Source of the DNA: Thermosulfurimonas sp.
GTDB taxonomy: Bacteria > Desulfobacterota > Thermodesulfobacteria > Thermodesulfobacteriales > Thermodesulfobacteriaceae
Assembly: GCA_015487645.1 (NCBI GenBank)
Contig: WFPH01000017.1
Coordinates: 1 to 17,482 of the forward strand
DNA: 17,482 nt
Direction of reading: 5' to 3'
The notes below the pieces were generated by a model that was not told where the DNA came from, did not search any database, and saw only the letters and a list, made by a program, of their open reading frames with translations. Below are positions 6,665 to 15,222 of this stretch, one piece after another. Each line of letters starts with the position of its first letter. The stretch's first letter is position 1. The position numbers were made by a program, and so were the translations under genes.

Positions 6665-8230
6665 TTAAGCTTTAAACTGGGCGGCCAGGGAAGCCAGCTC
6701 CTGGGCCAGCCTCGAAAGCCCCTGGGCCTGTTCCAGATTCTTGCGGGCATTTTCCACGGCCCGAACCGCGGCCTGGTACGCTTCCTTGGCCTCCGCGGAA
6801 AGGGTTTCCGCGTCTCCTCGGGTAGCTTCCAGTTTTTCGGCGATTTCTGAGATCACGGCGGTCTGCTCCTCCACCGCGGCCGCAATAGTAGAAGCAATTT
6901 GATTGATTTCCTCTATGACATGGACGATCTCGTCGGTAGCCTGCACCGCCTGCGAGGCCTCAGTCTGCATGCTACGGATCTTCTGGGTGATCTCGCCGGT
7001 GGCCTCGGCGGTCTGGCGGGCGAGTTCCTTGACCTCGTTGGCCACTACCGCAAAGCCCTTGCCGGCCTCCCCGGCCCGGGCGGCCTCGATGGTGGCGTTG
7101 AGCGCCAGGAACTTGGTCTGCTCCGCCACCCCGTTGATAAGCTGAATCACGGATTCGATTTCGCGGGAGACCCCTCCCACTTTGTGGATGACCTCCTGAG
7201 CCAGGCGGGCCTTTTCCACCGCTTCCCCGGTCACCTGGCTGGCCTTGGCCGTATTCTGGCTGATCTCCTGGATAGCGGAAGAGATCTCGTTTATCGCCTG
7301 GGCCTCGGCCTCGGTGTTGGCCAGGATGTTTCCGGCCCCCCGTTCCATGCTCTCGGCCCGAAGCCTGGTTTGCTCGTTACCCTGGATGGTCTCTTCCGCC
7401 GCGGCCTTCATATCTCGGGCCTCCCCTTCAAGATCCGCCGAAATGCTGCGAATCTTTTCGATCAAGGGGCGCAGGTCTGCAATGGTTTGATTGATTTTGG
7501 TAAGCATTTCCGCAATCTCATCCCGGCCTTTTACTTCCACCTGGTGAGTGAAGTCCCCTCGGGCCATACGGGAGAGGGCCTCATCCAGCGAGGCAAAACC
7601 CTTCTGAAGCTTGCGGTGGAGGTAAATTCCGAAGACCACCAATAAAAGGACCGAGAGACAGACGTTAAGGATCTGTAAGATGGAGACCAGCCGAAGCCTT
7701 TCCTCGGCCACTTTTTGATAGGAAAGCAGGTCTTCTTTGGTAGTGGCAAGCCCCTGATCAAGCAATTTATAGATCTTTTTGGTGAGAGGGCTCAGATTTT
7801 CGTTGTAAATTTCCAGCAGTTCGTCTCGCAGATCGTCCTCGTCCTCCCACTCGTCAGCTCTGGAGAGCATATCGAGGACCTGAGCCGATATACGGCGCAT
7901 TTGTTGATATTTTTGGAGGACATCCTGGACAAAGGCTTTCTCCTCGGCGGTATGAGCCGAAATATTTTTAAGGTCTTTCTCCAAGGGTTTGGTAGAAAAA
8001 CGAAATTCGGCCAGATTGAACATGCCCGAGAGGATGTTGACCTTCCAGCGGGTGAATTGATATTTGAGATCCTGGATCCGTAGGAGATCTTCCACGCGTT
8101 CTTTGACTTCGTTATTGGCCTTTCGGTACTCTCTTTTGGCCCAGAAAAGGGCCCCCAGGCCACCGAGATTTAATATCACAATAAGAGCAAAAATAAGCCC
8201 CATCCGAGCCACCAGACCGAAACGCTTCAT
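6665..8230 (-). CDS. methyl-accepting chemotaxis protein
   Basis: 521 residues, a transmembrane chemoreceptor of classical layout. Membrane helix 1 is about 9-30; a periplasmic sensor of about 150 residues (31-179) is predicted helical, like a four-helix bundle; membrane helix 2 is about 180-203; a HAMP linker spans about 204-256; and the coiled-coil signalling domain runs from about 270 to 515. The signalling tip that binds CheA/CheW is clear: EQTKFLALNATIEAARAGEA (370-389) with GKGFAVVANEVKELA just after. No CheR-tethering pentapeptide of the NWETF type is at the C-terminus. The sensor ligand cannot be predicted. GAGGAGG lies nine bases upstream of the ATG, and the gene has its own promoter at 8329-8357. 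No che genes are in the window. A diguanylate cyclase gene lies immediately upstream on the same strand. Confidence 0.95.
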   Translation of the reverse strand: MKRFGLVARMGLIFALIVILNLGGLGALFWAKREYRKANNEVKERVEDLLRIQDLKYQFTRWKVNILSGMFNLAEFRFSTKPLEKDLKNISAHTAEEKAFVQDVLQKYQQMRRISAQVLDMLSRADEWEDEDDLRDELLEIYNENLSPLTKKIYKLLDQGLATTKEDLLSYQKVAEERLRLVSILQILNVCLSVLLLVVFGIYLHRKLQKGFASLDEALSRMARGDFTHQVEVKGRDEIAEMLTKINQTIADLRPLIEKIRSISADLEGEARDMKAAAEETIQGNEQTRLRAESMERGAGNILANTEAEAQAINEISSAIQEISQNTAKASQVTGEAVEKARLAQEVIHKVGGVSREIESVIQLINGVAEQTKFLALNATIEAARAGEAGKGFAVVANEVKELARQTAEATGEITQKIRSMQTEASQAVQATDEIVHVIEEINQIASTIAAAVEEQTAVISEIAEKLEATRGDAETLSAEAKEAYQAAVRAVENARKNLEQAQGLSRLAQELASLAAQFKA

Positions 8231-8328
8231 AGGCTTTTTCCTCCTCTTAAGTTTCCTCTTCCCAAGCCCTCCCTCAGAGGGGAAGAACGAACTTTTTCAG
8301 AGGTCTCGGAGTTTTTCCCTGGCCCTCC

Positions 8329-8357
8329 AGGATAGCAAAGGTGGATTTTTTAGTCAA
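8329..8357 (-). promoter_or_regulatory. sigma-70-type promoter of the chemoreceptor gene
   Basis: Read on the minus strand: -35 TTGACT (8352-8357), a 17-base spacer that begins with six A, and -10 TATCCT (8329-8334). This gives five and four consensus matches at ideal spacing. Transcription would begin near 8322, leaving a leader of roughly 90 bases before the chemoreceptor ATG at 8230. It lies in the 150-base gap after the diguanylate cyclase gene, so the chemoreceptor can be expressed separately. I see no recognisable c-di-GMP or other riboswitch core in the leader. Confidence 0.6.
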
Positions 8358-8380
8358 ATTAATAGAATGCTCGATAAACT

Positions 8381-9904
8381 TTAGTTAACTATCACCGCGG
8401 TCAAGCGATTGCGGCCATGGGTTTTGGAATAGTAGAGGGCTTTGTCCGCGGCTTCCAGCAGGTCTCGAGGGCCTTTGGAGTTGGCCGCCGGGAAATAGCT
8501 GGCCACCCCCAGACTTATGGTCACCGTGATACGATGTTCCTCAAAGTGGAAAGGTTCCTTTTCCACCCTTTCCCGTAGCCTTTCCCCGAGTATGCTGGCC
8601 CCTTTGAGATCGGTTTCAGGCAATATAATGGCAAACTCCTCCCCTCCGTAGCGGGCGGGAATGTCGCTTTTGCGGATGTTTTGCCGGATGAGTCGGGCCA
8701 ATTCCTTTAAAATGAAATCGCCGGCCAGGTGCCCATAAGAGTCATTTATCCTCTTAAAATAATCGATATCCAGCATTATCAGAGAGATTGCGTGCCGGTA
8801 GCGCCGAGCCCGCTCGAATTCTTCCTTTAGCCGCTCCTGAAAGTAGCGATGATTGTAAAGCTCGGTGAGCCCGTCGAGGATACTTAAAAGCCGGAATCTC
8901 TCGTTAGCGGCTTTCAGACGCCGGGCCAGCTCCTCCGTCCGTTTTTTCTCCTCTTTGAGCTGCCTTAAAATGAGAGCACAGTTTAAGCTCAGCTTTTCGA
9001 GTTCCTCGTAAGCCTCTTCCAGGAGTTCGGAATAGGGAGGCACTCCTTCATCCGGCAGATCGAAAAAGGCAAAAATGTTTTGGCATTCCGTGGCCACCCG
9101 ATCGATAAGTTTGATGGTCTCCTGCTCCGAAAACCCCAACAACTCGGGAATTTCTTTGAGAGCCCGATCATATTTTTCACTTTTCTTTTCACTAAAGTAA
9201 ATACCGCTCAGAAGAGAGGCCAGATGGAGTAAACGAGCGTGTTCTCGGAATTCCTCCGGGGCCTTTTCCCACCGGTGGTGGTAATGCACATCTTCCACAA
9301 TATGCTCGGGGAGATGCCAGGAGCGGAGGAAATAGGCTCCCGCTTCAGCGTGCGTGAATCCGAAAAGGTCGCGTTCGATCTCCCAGAGGGGTCTGTCGGA
9401 AATCTCCTTTTCGTCAAAGACCCGAAGGTAGTCTTCCTCGAGGAGGAGGTAGAGCAGAAGGACGCCTATGTCAAGCAAAAGCCCCGCCGTAAAGAGATGA
9501 TCGTCTTCCAGGGCGCCTTTCTGAGCCAAAAGGCGGGCTGAGACCGCATTGCTTACCGCCCGTTTCCAGAACTTTTCCAGGTCGAATCCCGAGGGAGTCT
9601 GCCCCTTGTGGGGAAAATTTCGGGCTACCGCAAAGGAAAGGGCCAGGTTTTTAATGACATCCGTGCCTAAAAGAGAAATGGCCGTCTCCAGAGAAGTTAT
9701 CTCTTTAGGCCCTGAACGATAAAGAGGAGAGTTCGCTAGGCCCAGAACCCGGGCCGCCAGCGCCGGATCGAGCCGGATAGTTTCAGCTAACTTTTGATAA
9801 TCTTCGCTTTTCACCAGCTCCAGCAGACGCATGGCCAACGCCGGAGGCGAGGGCAGGTTAATTCGGCGTTTACGGATTATTTCCTCCACTTTTTGGAAAT
9901 CCAT
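8381..9904 (-). CDS. HDOD-GGDEF diguanylate cyclase
   Basis: 507 residues, soluble. The N-terminal HDOD domain (about 15-215) is a degenerate HD phosphohydrolase fold used for signalling; the usual HD pair is replaced (LLLDIG, 142-146), as is typical of HDOD. A helical and probable coiled-coil linker (about 295-335) leads to a GGDEF domain (about 340-507) that makes cyclic di-GMP from two GTP. The active-site loop is GGEEF (420-424), the metal-binding segment LDIDYFKRIND (378-388) is present, and RKSD (411-414) five residues before GGEEF is a product-inhibition I-site (RxxD). The enzyme therefore looks active and feedback-controlled. GGAGG lies five bases ahead of the ATG. It diverges from uvrA across 71 bases and precedes the chemoreceptor gene, suggesting a link between c-di-GMP and motility. 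Confidence 0.93.
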   Translation of the reverse strand: MDFQKVEEIIRKRRINLPSPPALAMRLLELVKSEDYQKLAETIRLDPALAARVLGLANSPLYRSGPKEITSLETAISLLGTDVIKNLALSFAVARNFPHKGQTPSGFDLEKFWKRAVSNAVSARLLAQKGALEDDHLFTAGLLLDIGVLLLYLLLEEDYLRVFDEKEISDRPLWEIERDLFGFTHAEAGAYFLRSWHLPEHIVEDVHYHHRWEKAPEEFREHARLLHLASLLSGIYFSEKKSEKYDRALKEIPELLGFSEQETIKLIDRVATECQNIFAFFDLPDEGVPPYSELLEEAYEELEKLSLNCALILRQLKEEKKRTEELARRLKAANERFRLLSILDGLTELYNHRYFQERLKEEFERARRYRHAISLIMLDIDYFKRINDSYGHLAGDFILKELARLIRQNIRKSDIPARYGGEEFAIILPETDLKGASILGERLRERVEKEPFHFEEHRITVTISLGVASYFPAANSKGPRDLLEAADKALYYSKTHGRNRLTAVIVN

Positions 9905-9975
9905 GGCTTCCTCCGTGCAAAACAGCCGAAATCCTGTAATCTTTTTACCACATTCGGGAAGTTTGGAAACGTGAG

Positions 9976-12900
9976 ATGCGCAAGATAATCCTGCGAGGTT
10001 GCCGGGAGCACAATCTCAAGGGCTTCGATCTGGAGCTGCCCCTCTACGGGGTCATTGCCGTGACCGGGATCTCGGGCTCCGGCAAGTCCAGCCTGGTCTT
10101 TGACACCCTTTTTGCCGAGGGCGAGCGCCGTTATCTCGAAACCTTCTCCACCTACGTACGACAATACTTCGAGCGTCTGCCCCGTCCGCGGGTGGAGGTC
10201 ATCGAGAACATCCCTCCGGCCATCGCCATCTCGCAAATCAATCCCGTGAAGAGCTCTCGTTCCACGGTGGGGACGCTTTCGGAGATCACACATTTCGCCA
10301 AGATGCTTTATTTTCGGGCCTCCGAAGCCCGATGTGCCGGCTGTGGCCGGACGGTGCTGCCCGCGGAGCCGGTGGCCACGGCCCGCAGGCTCCTTGAGGA
10401 CTTTTCCGGCCAGCCCGTGATCCTCACCGCACCTGTCCTGGCCGAGAAGGACCCGGAGCTCCTGCGCCGGGGTCTGCTCCAGGCCGGGTACGTGCGGACC
10501 TATCTGGCGGGCCGGGTCTGCGATCTAGATGAGGTGGACCATCTCCCGGAAGAACTGGAGGTGGTCCTGGATCGCCTTCGCCTGGAGCCGGCAAACTTCG
10601 AACGGGTGGTGGAAGCCCTGGAGAGGGGATTGGCCATCTCCGGAGAAGTGCGGGTGCATCTGCCCTACGGTCAGGAGATCCGCTTTTCGAACCGGCAGCG
10701 GTGTCCCTACTGCGGGCTGACAGTCCCCCGTCGCACCCCTAACCTCTTTTCCTTCAACAGTCCCCTCGGCGCCTGTCCGGAATGCCGGGGCTTCGGCCGG
10801 GTGCTCGATATCGACTGGGATCTCGTCATCCCGGATCCCCGGAAGTCCCTGCGGGAGGGGGCCCTTACCGTGCTGGAGATGCCCTTTGCCTGGGAGGTCA
10901 AGGAAGACCTGCTTGACTACTGCCGCCGGAAGAACGTACCGCTGGATTGTCCATGGGGCGAGCTTCCCGAGGAGATCCGGCGGAAGATCCTTTACGGTGA
11001 TGGGGCCTGGTACGGGGTCAAGGATCTCTTCGACTGGCTAGAGACCAAACGCTACAAGGTCCACGTACGCATCCTCCTTTCCCGCTTTCGGGCCTACCGG
11101 AAGTGCCCCCTCTGCGGGGGGACCCGTTTCCGGAAGGAGGCCCTACAGTTCTATTTGAACGGGCTTCATCTTGGGGACTTCTATGCCCTTTCGGTAGCCG
11201 AGGCCCGCCGCTTCCTGGAAGAGTTTCTGGCCCGGGACGGTCTTCCCCGGGCGGAGGAGAGGCTGGCCCGCGAGATCCACCGGCGCCTGCGGTATCTGGA
11301 TGAGGTTGGGCTGCCCTATCTCACGCTGGATCGCCAGAGCCGGACGCTTTCCGGAGGCGAGGTGGCCCGGGTTCTCCTCACCCGGGCCCTTTCCTCGGAA
11401 CTCACCGAGACCCTCTATCTCTTCGATGAACCCACCACCGGCCTGCACCCCCGCGACACCGCCCGGGTGGTCCGTTTCCTCCGGGAGCTTTCCGCCCAGG
11501 GCAACACCGCGGTGGTGGTGGAACACGATCCGGAGGTCATCCTTTCGGCGGACCTGGTGGTGGATCTCGGCCCCGGAGCCGGAGAGGCCGGGGGACATCT
11601 CCTTTACGTGGGACCACCCGAAAAGCTCCTCAAGGAAAACACCCCGACTGGAACGGCTCTCAGAGAGTGTTCGACCCCCCGAAGGAAGCCCGCTTCCGGC
11701 GTTCCGGACTTGGAGACCCGGCCGGCGCTCGTCCTTTCCGGGGCCCGGGAGAACAATCTCAAAGATCTCAACGTGCGCATCCCCCTGGGGAGCTTCACGG
11801 TGGTTTGCGGGGTCTCCGGCTCCGGCAAATCCACCCTGGTGGAACTCTGTCTTTACCGGGGGCTTCGGCGGGCCCGGGGGGAGACTACCGAGCCTCCCGG
11901 ACGTTTTTCCTCCCTCCAGGGACACGAAGGGCTTTCGGCCGTGGAACTCCTCGATCAGACCCCCCTAGCCCGCACCCCCCGGGGGAACCTGGCCACCTAT
12001 CTGCGGGTCTACGATCTCATCCGGCGGCTTCTGGCTTCCTCTCCAGAGGCCAAGGCCCGGGGGCTTACCGCCAGCCACTTTTCCTTCAACTCTCCAGAGG
12101 GCCGCTGCCCGGAGTGCGAAGGGCTGGGCTATCAGGTGGTGGAGATGCAGTTCCTTTCGGATTTGAGCTTTCCCTGTGAGGCCTGCGGAGGGAAACGTTT
12201 CCGGCCGGAGATCCTCTCCGTGCGCTGGCGGGGCCGGAACGTGGCCGAGATCCTGGATCTGACCGTGGAAGGGGCCCTGGCCTTTTTCCGGGGGCATGCG
12301 GAGCTCGTACGCCGACTGCGAGCGGCCGAAAAAGTGGGGCTGGCCTATCTCCGTCTGGGGCAACCCCTTTCCACCCTCTCCGGGGGCGAGGCCCAACGGC
12401 TCAAGATGGCCCGGGCCTTCGCCCTTCCGGAAGACCAGCGCGCCCTTTTCATCCTGGACGAGCCCACCGTGGGGCTTCACCTCAAGGACATCGAAAAACT
12501 CCTCTCGGCCCTGCGGGAACTGGTCTCCCGGGGGCATACCGTGGTAGCCGTGGAGCACCATCCGGAGATTATCCTGGCGGCGGACTGGGTGATCGAACTC
12601 GGTCCGGAAGGGGGAGAGGCCGGGGGGTATCTCCTCCACCAGGAGACGGTAAAGGAACTTCTGGAAAAGGAAACTCCCACCGGAGAATGGCTCAAGCGGT
12701 ATCTGGCCGGTGAGATACGGGTGGGTGAGAGCCGGGTTCCCCGAAGGCCGCCCCGGGAACGGATCATCAGTCTTCGCGGGGCCCGACATCACAACCTCAA
12801 GAACATCGACCTAGATCTCCCCCGGGACAAGCTCATCGTGGTCACCGGGGTTTCCGGCTCCGGGAAGTCCACTCTGGCCTTCGATCTCATTTTCGCTGAG

Positions 12901-15222
12901 GGCCAGCGGCGATATCTCGAGAGTCTCCCGGCCTATCTCCGGCAGTTCGTCAAGCTCCACGAGGAACCGGAGGTGGACCTCATCTCGGGGCTTCCGCCCA
13001 CGGTGGCCCTTGAGCAGCGCTCGAGCCGCCCCGGTCCCCGCTCCACGGTAGGGACCATGACCGAGATCCTGCCCTACCTCCGGCTCCTTTTTGCCCGGGT
13101 GGGGGAAGCCTACTGCCCCCGGTGTGGCCAACGCCTGGTGCGGACGGATCGGGAGAGTCTGCTCCAGCGTGTCCTGACGGAGTTTGCGGGCCGGGAGGTC
13201 AAGGTCCTTTCCCCCCGGGTCCGCCGACGCAAAGGGTTCCATCGCCCCCTTTTCGAACGGGCGCTTAAGGCCGGTCTTTCCGAGGTGCGGGTGGATGGTC
13301 GTTTCCTGACCATGCCCCCTGTACCGGAGCTTTCCCGGTTTCGGGAGCACACCATCGAGCTGGTAGTGGGAGAGGTGCGGGTCTCGCCCGAAAACAGGGC
13401 GCGCCTGCAAACCCTCCTCGAGGAGGCCCTCTCCGGCGGACGAGGCGAGGCCGTGATCTGGTCCCCGGAGGGAGAACTTTTCGTGAGCGAAAGACTGAGC
13501 TGTGAAGCCTGCGGGGTGAGCCTGCCGGAGCCAGATCCCCTTCTCTTTTCGTTCAACACCCGGGCCGGGGCCTGTCCGGATTGCGGAGGGCTCGGTGAAC
13601 GCGGGGGCGTACCCTGTTCCACCTGCGGGGGAACGCGTCTCCGCCCCGAGGCTCTGGCCTTTCGGGTGGGGGGAAAGACACTGGCCGAACTCTCGGATAT
13701 GCCGGTGGCCGATCTCTTGGACTTCCTTTCCGGTCTTGAGTTTTCCGGACGGACCGAGGAGATCGCCCGGCCCATCCTGCGGGAGGTCCTTTCCCGACTG
13801 GGCTTCCTGGTAGAGGTCGGCCTGCCCTATCTTTCCCTTTCCCGGTCCGGGGAAAGCCTCTCCGGAGGCGAGGCCCAGCGGGTAAGGCTCTCGGCGGAGC
13901 TGGGTTCCAATCTCACCGGGGTGGCTTACATCCTGGACGAGCCTACCATAGGTCTGCATCCCAGGGATACGGACAAGCTCCTCTCCGCCCTGAGACGACT
14001 CCGGGATCGGGGCAACACCGTAATCGTGGTGGAGCACGATGAAGAGACCATCCGGGCGGCGGATCTGGTGGTGGATCTTGGGCCTGGAGGTGGTCGCCGG
14101 GGAGGCAAGGTGGTCTATTGCGGTCCTCCGGAGGAGCTTTCTCGGGCCAGAGACTCGCTGACCGCTCGGATCCTCTCCGACCGCAGCCGCTACCGGCTCT
14201 CGGGACGGGGCCGGAAATCCGAAGACTTCCTTACCGTGCACGGGGCCAGGCTCCACAACCTGCGTGACATCACCGTGCGTTTCCCCCTGAAGGGCCTTAC
14301 GGTGGTGACCGGGGTCTCGGGGTCTGGGAAGTCCACCCTGGTTACGGAGGTGCTCTTCCGGAGCCTGGAAGGCCTTCTTTCCGGGCGAGGGGGGCCGGTG
14401 GGCTGCCGGAGGATCACCGGGCATGAGGCCCTGCGCCGGGTGCTTCAGGTGGACCATTCCCCCATCGGGCGCACACCCCGCTCCACCCCGGCCACCTATG
14501 TGGGGTTCATGACCGAGATCCGCCGGCTCTTTGCCCGTTTGCCCGAGGCCCGGGCCCGGGGGTATACCGAGAGCCGTTTCTCCTTCAATCTGGAGGAGGG
14601 GCGGTGCCCGGCCTGTAAGGGCCAGGGGTTCATCCGGGTGGAAATGAAGTTTCTTCCGGAGGTGTATCAGACCTGTGAGCTTTGTGGCGGGGCTCGTTAC
14701 AACGAGGAGACTTTGGCGGTGCGTTACAAGGGCCGGAACATAGCCGAGGTCCTGGGGATGACCATGGAGGAGGCCCGGGAGTTCTTCGCCTCCGTGCCGG
14801 AGATTCACCGGCCGCTTGAGATCCTCTGCGAGCTCGGTCTGGATTACCTGACTCTGGGGCAACCCAGCCCTACGCTCTCCGGGGGCGAGGCCCAGAGGGT
14901 GAAACTGGCCACGGAATTCGTGAAAGGCGGCCGGGGAGGCACCCTCTATGTCCTCGATGAGCCTTCCACCGGCCTCCACCTGGCGGACGTACAGAAACTC
15001 ATGCGTCTTCTCCACGGCCTGGTGGACCGAGGGCACACCGTAGTGGTCATCGAACACAATCTCGAGGTCATCAAGGAGGCGGACTGGATCGTGGACCTCG
15101 GTCCGGAAGGGGGCACCGGGGGAGGCCAGCTTCTCTACGAGGGACCACCCGAGGGGCTCCTCTCTCTGGATACCCCTACGGCCAGGGCCCTTAAGGATTA
15201 TCTGCGGCGGAGAGAAGGGTGA
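9976..15222 (+). CDS. uvrA: double-length UvrA: two UvrA units fused in one polypeptide
   Basis: 1748 residues against about 940 for ordinary UvrA, the damage-sensing ATPase of nucleotide excision repair that loads UvrB. Unit 1 is about 1-905 and unit 2 about 928-1748. All four ABC ATPase sites are complete: Walker A at 31-39, 612-620, 958-966 and 1446-1454; LSGGE signatures at 458-462, 801-805, 1295-1299 and 1634-1638; DEP Walker B at 484, 828, 1321 and 1661; and an EH switch histidine in each. UvrB-binding-like segments follow Walker A 1 and 3. Zinc-type pairs include C243/C246 with C267/C270, C711/C714 with C734/C737, C1176/C1179 with C1200/C1203, and C1544/C1547 with C1567/C1570. The insertion domain is present in unit 1 (about 275-375) but reduced to about ten residues in unit 2 (1204-1213). 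Double-length UvrA is known in Chlamydia. The ATG has only weak GGAA upstream; no LexA-like box was seen. Confidence 0.95.
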   Translation: MRKIILRGCREHNLKGFDLELPLYGVIAVTGISGSGKSSLVFDTLFAEGERRYLETFSTYVRQYFERLPRPRVEVIENIPPAIAISQINPVKSSRSTVGTLSEITHFAKMLYFRASEARCAGCGRTVLPAEPVATARRLLEDFSGQPVILTAPVLAEKDPELLRRGLLQAGYVRTYLAGRVCDLDEVDHLPEELEVVLDRLRLEPANFERVVEALERGLAISGEVRVHLPYGQEIRFSNRQRCPYCGLTVPRRTPNLFSFNSPLGACPECRGFGRVLDIDWDLVIPDPRKSLREGALTVLEMPFAWEVKEDLLDYCRRKNVPLDCPWGELPEEIRRKILYGDGAWYGVKDLFDWLETKRYKVHVRILLSRFRAYRKCPLCGGTRFRKEALQFYLNGLHLGDFYALSVAEARRFLEEFLARDGLPRAEERLAREIHRRLRYLDEVGLPYLTLDRQSRTLSGGEVARVLLTRALSSELTETLYLFDEPTTGLHPRDTARVVRFLRELSAQGNTAVVVEHDPEVILSADLVVDLGPGAGEAGGHLLYVGPPEKLLKENTPTGTALRECSTPRRKPASGVPDLETRPALVLSGARENNLKDLNVRIPLGSFTVVCGVSGSGKSTLVELCLYRGLRRARGETTEPPGRFSSLQGHEGLSAVELLDQTPLARTPRGNLATYLRVYDLIRRLLASSPEAKARGLTASHFSFNSPEGRCPECEGLGYQVVEMQFLSDLSFPCEACGGKRFRPEILSVRWRGRNVAEILDLTVEGALAFFRGHAELVRRLRAAEKVGLAYLRLGQPLSTLSGGEAQRLKMARAFALPEDQRALFILDEPTVGLHLKDIEKLLSALRELVSRGHTVVAVEHHPEIILAADWVIELGPEGGEAGGYLLHQETVKELLEKETPTGEWLKRYLAGEIRVGESRVPRRPPRERIISLRGARHHNLKNIDLDLPRDKLIVVTGVSGSGKSTLAFDLIFAEGQRRYLESLPAYLRQFVKLHEEPEVDLISGLPPTVALEQRSSRPGPRSTVGTMTEILPYLRLLFARVGEAYCPRCGQRLVRTDRESLLQRVLTEFAGREVKVLSPRVRRRKGFHRPLFERALKAGLSEVRVDGRFLTMPPVPELSRFREHTIELVVGEVRVSPENRARLQTLLEEALSGGRGEAVIWSPEGELFVSERLSCEACGVSLPEPDPLLFSFNTRAGACPDCGGLGERGGVPCSTCGGTRLRPEALAFRVGGKTLAELSDMPVADLLDFLSGLEFSGRTEEIARPILREVLSRLGFLVEVGLPYLSLSRSGESLSGGEAQRVRLSAELGSNLTGVAYILDEPTIGLHPRDTDKLLSALRRLRDRGNTVIVVEHDEETIRAADLVVDLGPGGGRRGGKVVYCGPPEELSRARDSLTARILSDRSRYRLSGRGRKSEDFLTVHGARLHNLRDITVRFPLKGLTVVTGVSGSGKSTLVTEVLFRSLEGLLSGRGGPVGCRRITGHEALRRVLQVDHSPIGRTPRSTPATYVGFMTEIRRLFARLPEARARGYTESRFSFNLEEGRCPACKGQGFIRVEMKFLPEVYQTCELCGGARYNEETLAVRYKGRNIAEVLGMTMEEAREFFASVPEIHRPLEILCELGLDYLTLGQPSPTLSGGEAQRVKLATEFVKGGRGGTLYVLDEPSTGLHLADVQKLMRLLHGLVDRGHTVVVIEHNLEVIKEADWIVDLGPEGGTGGGQLLYEGPPEGLLSLDTPTARALKDYLRRREG

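Noticed and set aside
6647..6677. GTTTAAAG / CTTTAAAC inverted repeat after tRNA-Thr, a possible bidirectional terminator
   Set aside because: The 8-bp arms are AT-rich with a 15-base loop and no T-run, and the second arm is inside the chemoreceptor coding end. It is too weak to call a terminator.
6899..7645. 248-codon open frame on the plus strand within the chemoreceptor
   Set aside because: The minus strand encodes the highly conserved chemoreceptor signalling tip here; the plus frame is a shadow.
8231..8328. c-di-GMP riboswitch in the chemoreceptor leader
   Set aside because: Attractive because a cyclase gene is adjacent, but I could not see the conserved GEMM core or the expected paired stems in the roughly 90-base leader.
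9905..9975. SOS (LexA) operator upstream of uvrA
   Set aside because: CTGT occurs at the right place but without a matching ACAG at proper spacing, and there is no GAAC-N4-GTTC element. No supported LexA site.
12811..15057. 748-codon open frame on the minus strand
   Set aside because: It is antisense to the second UvrA unit. Long antisense frames are common opposite GC-rich genes; the product is Pro/Gly/His-rich without motifs, while the plus strand encodes intact ATPase sites.
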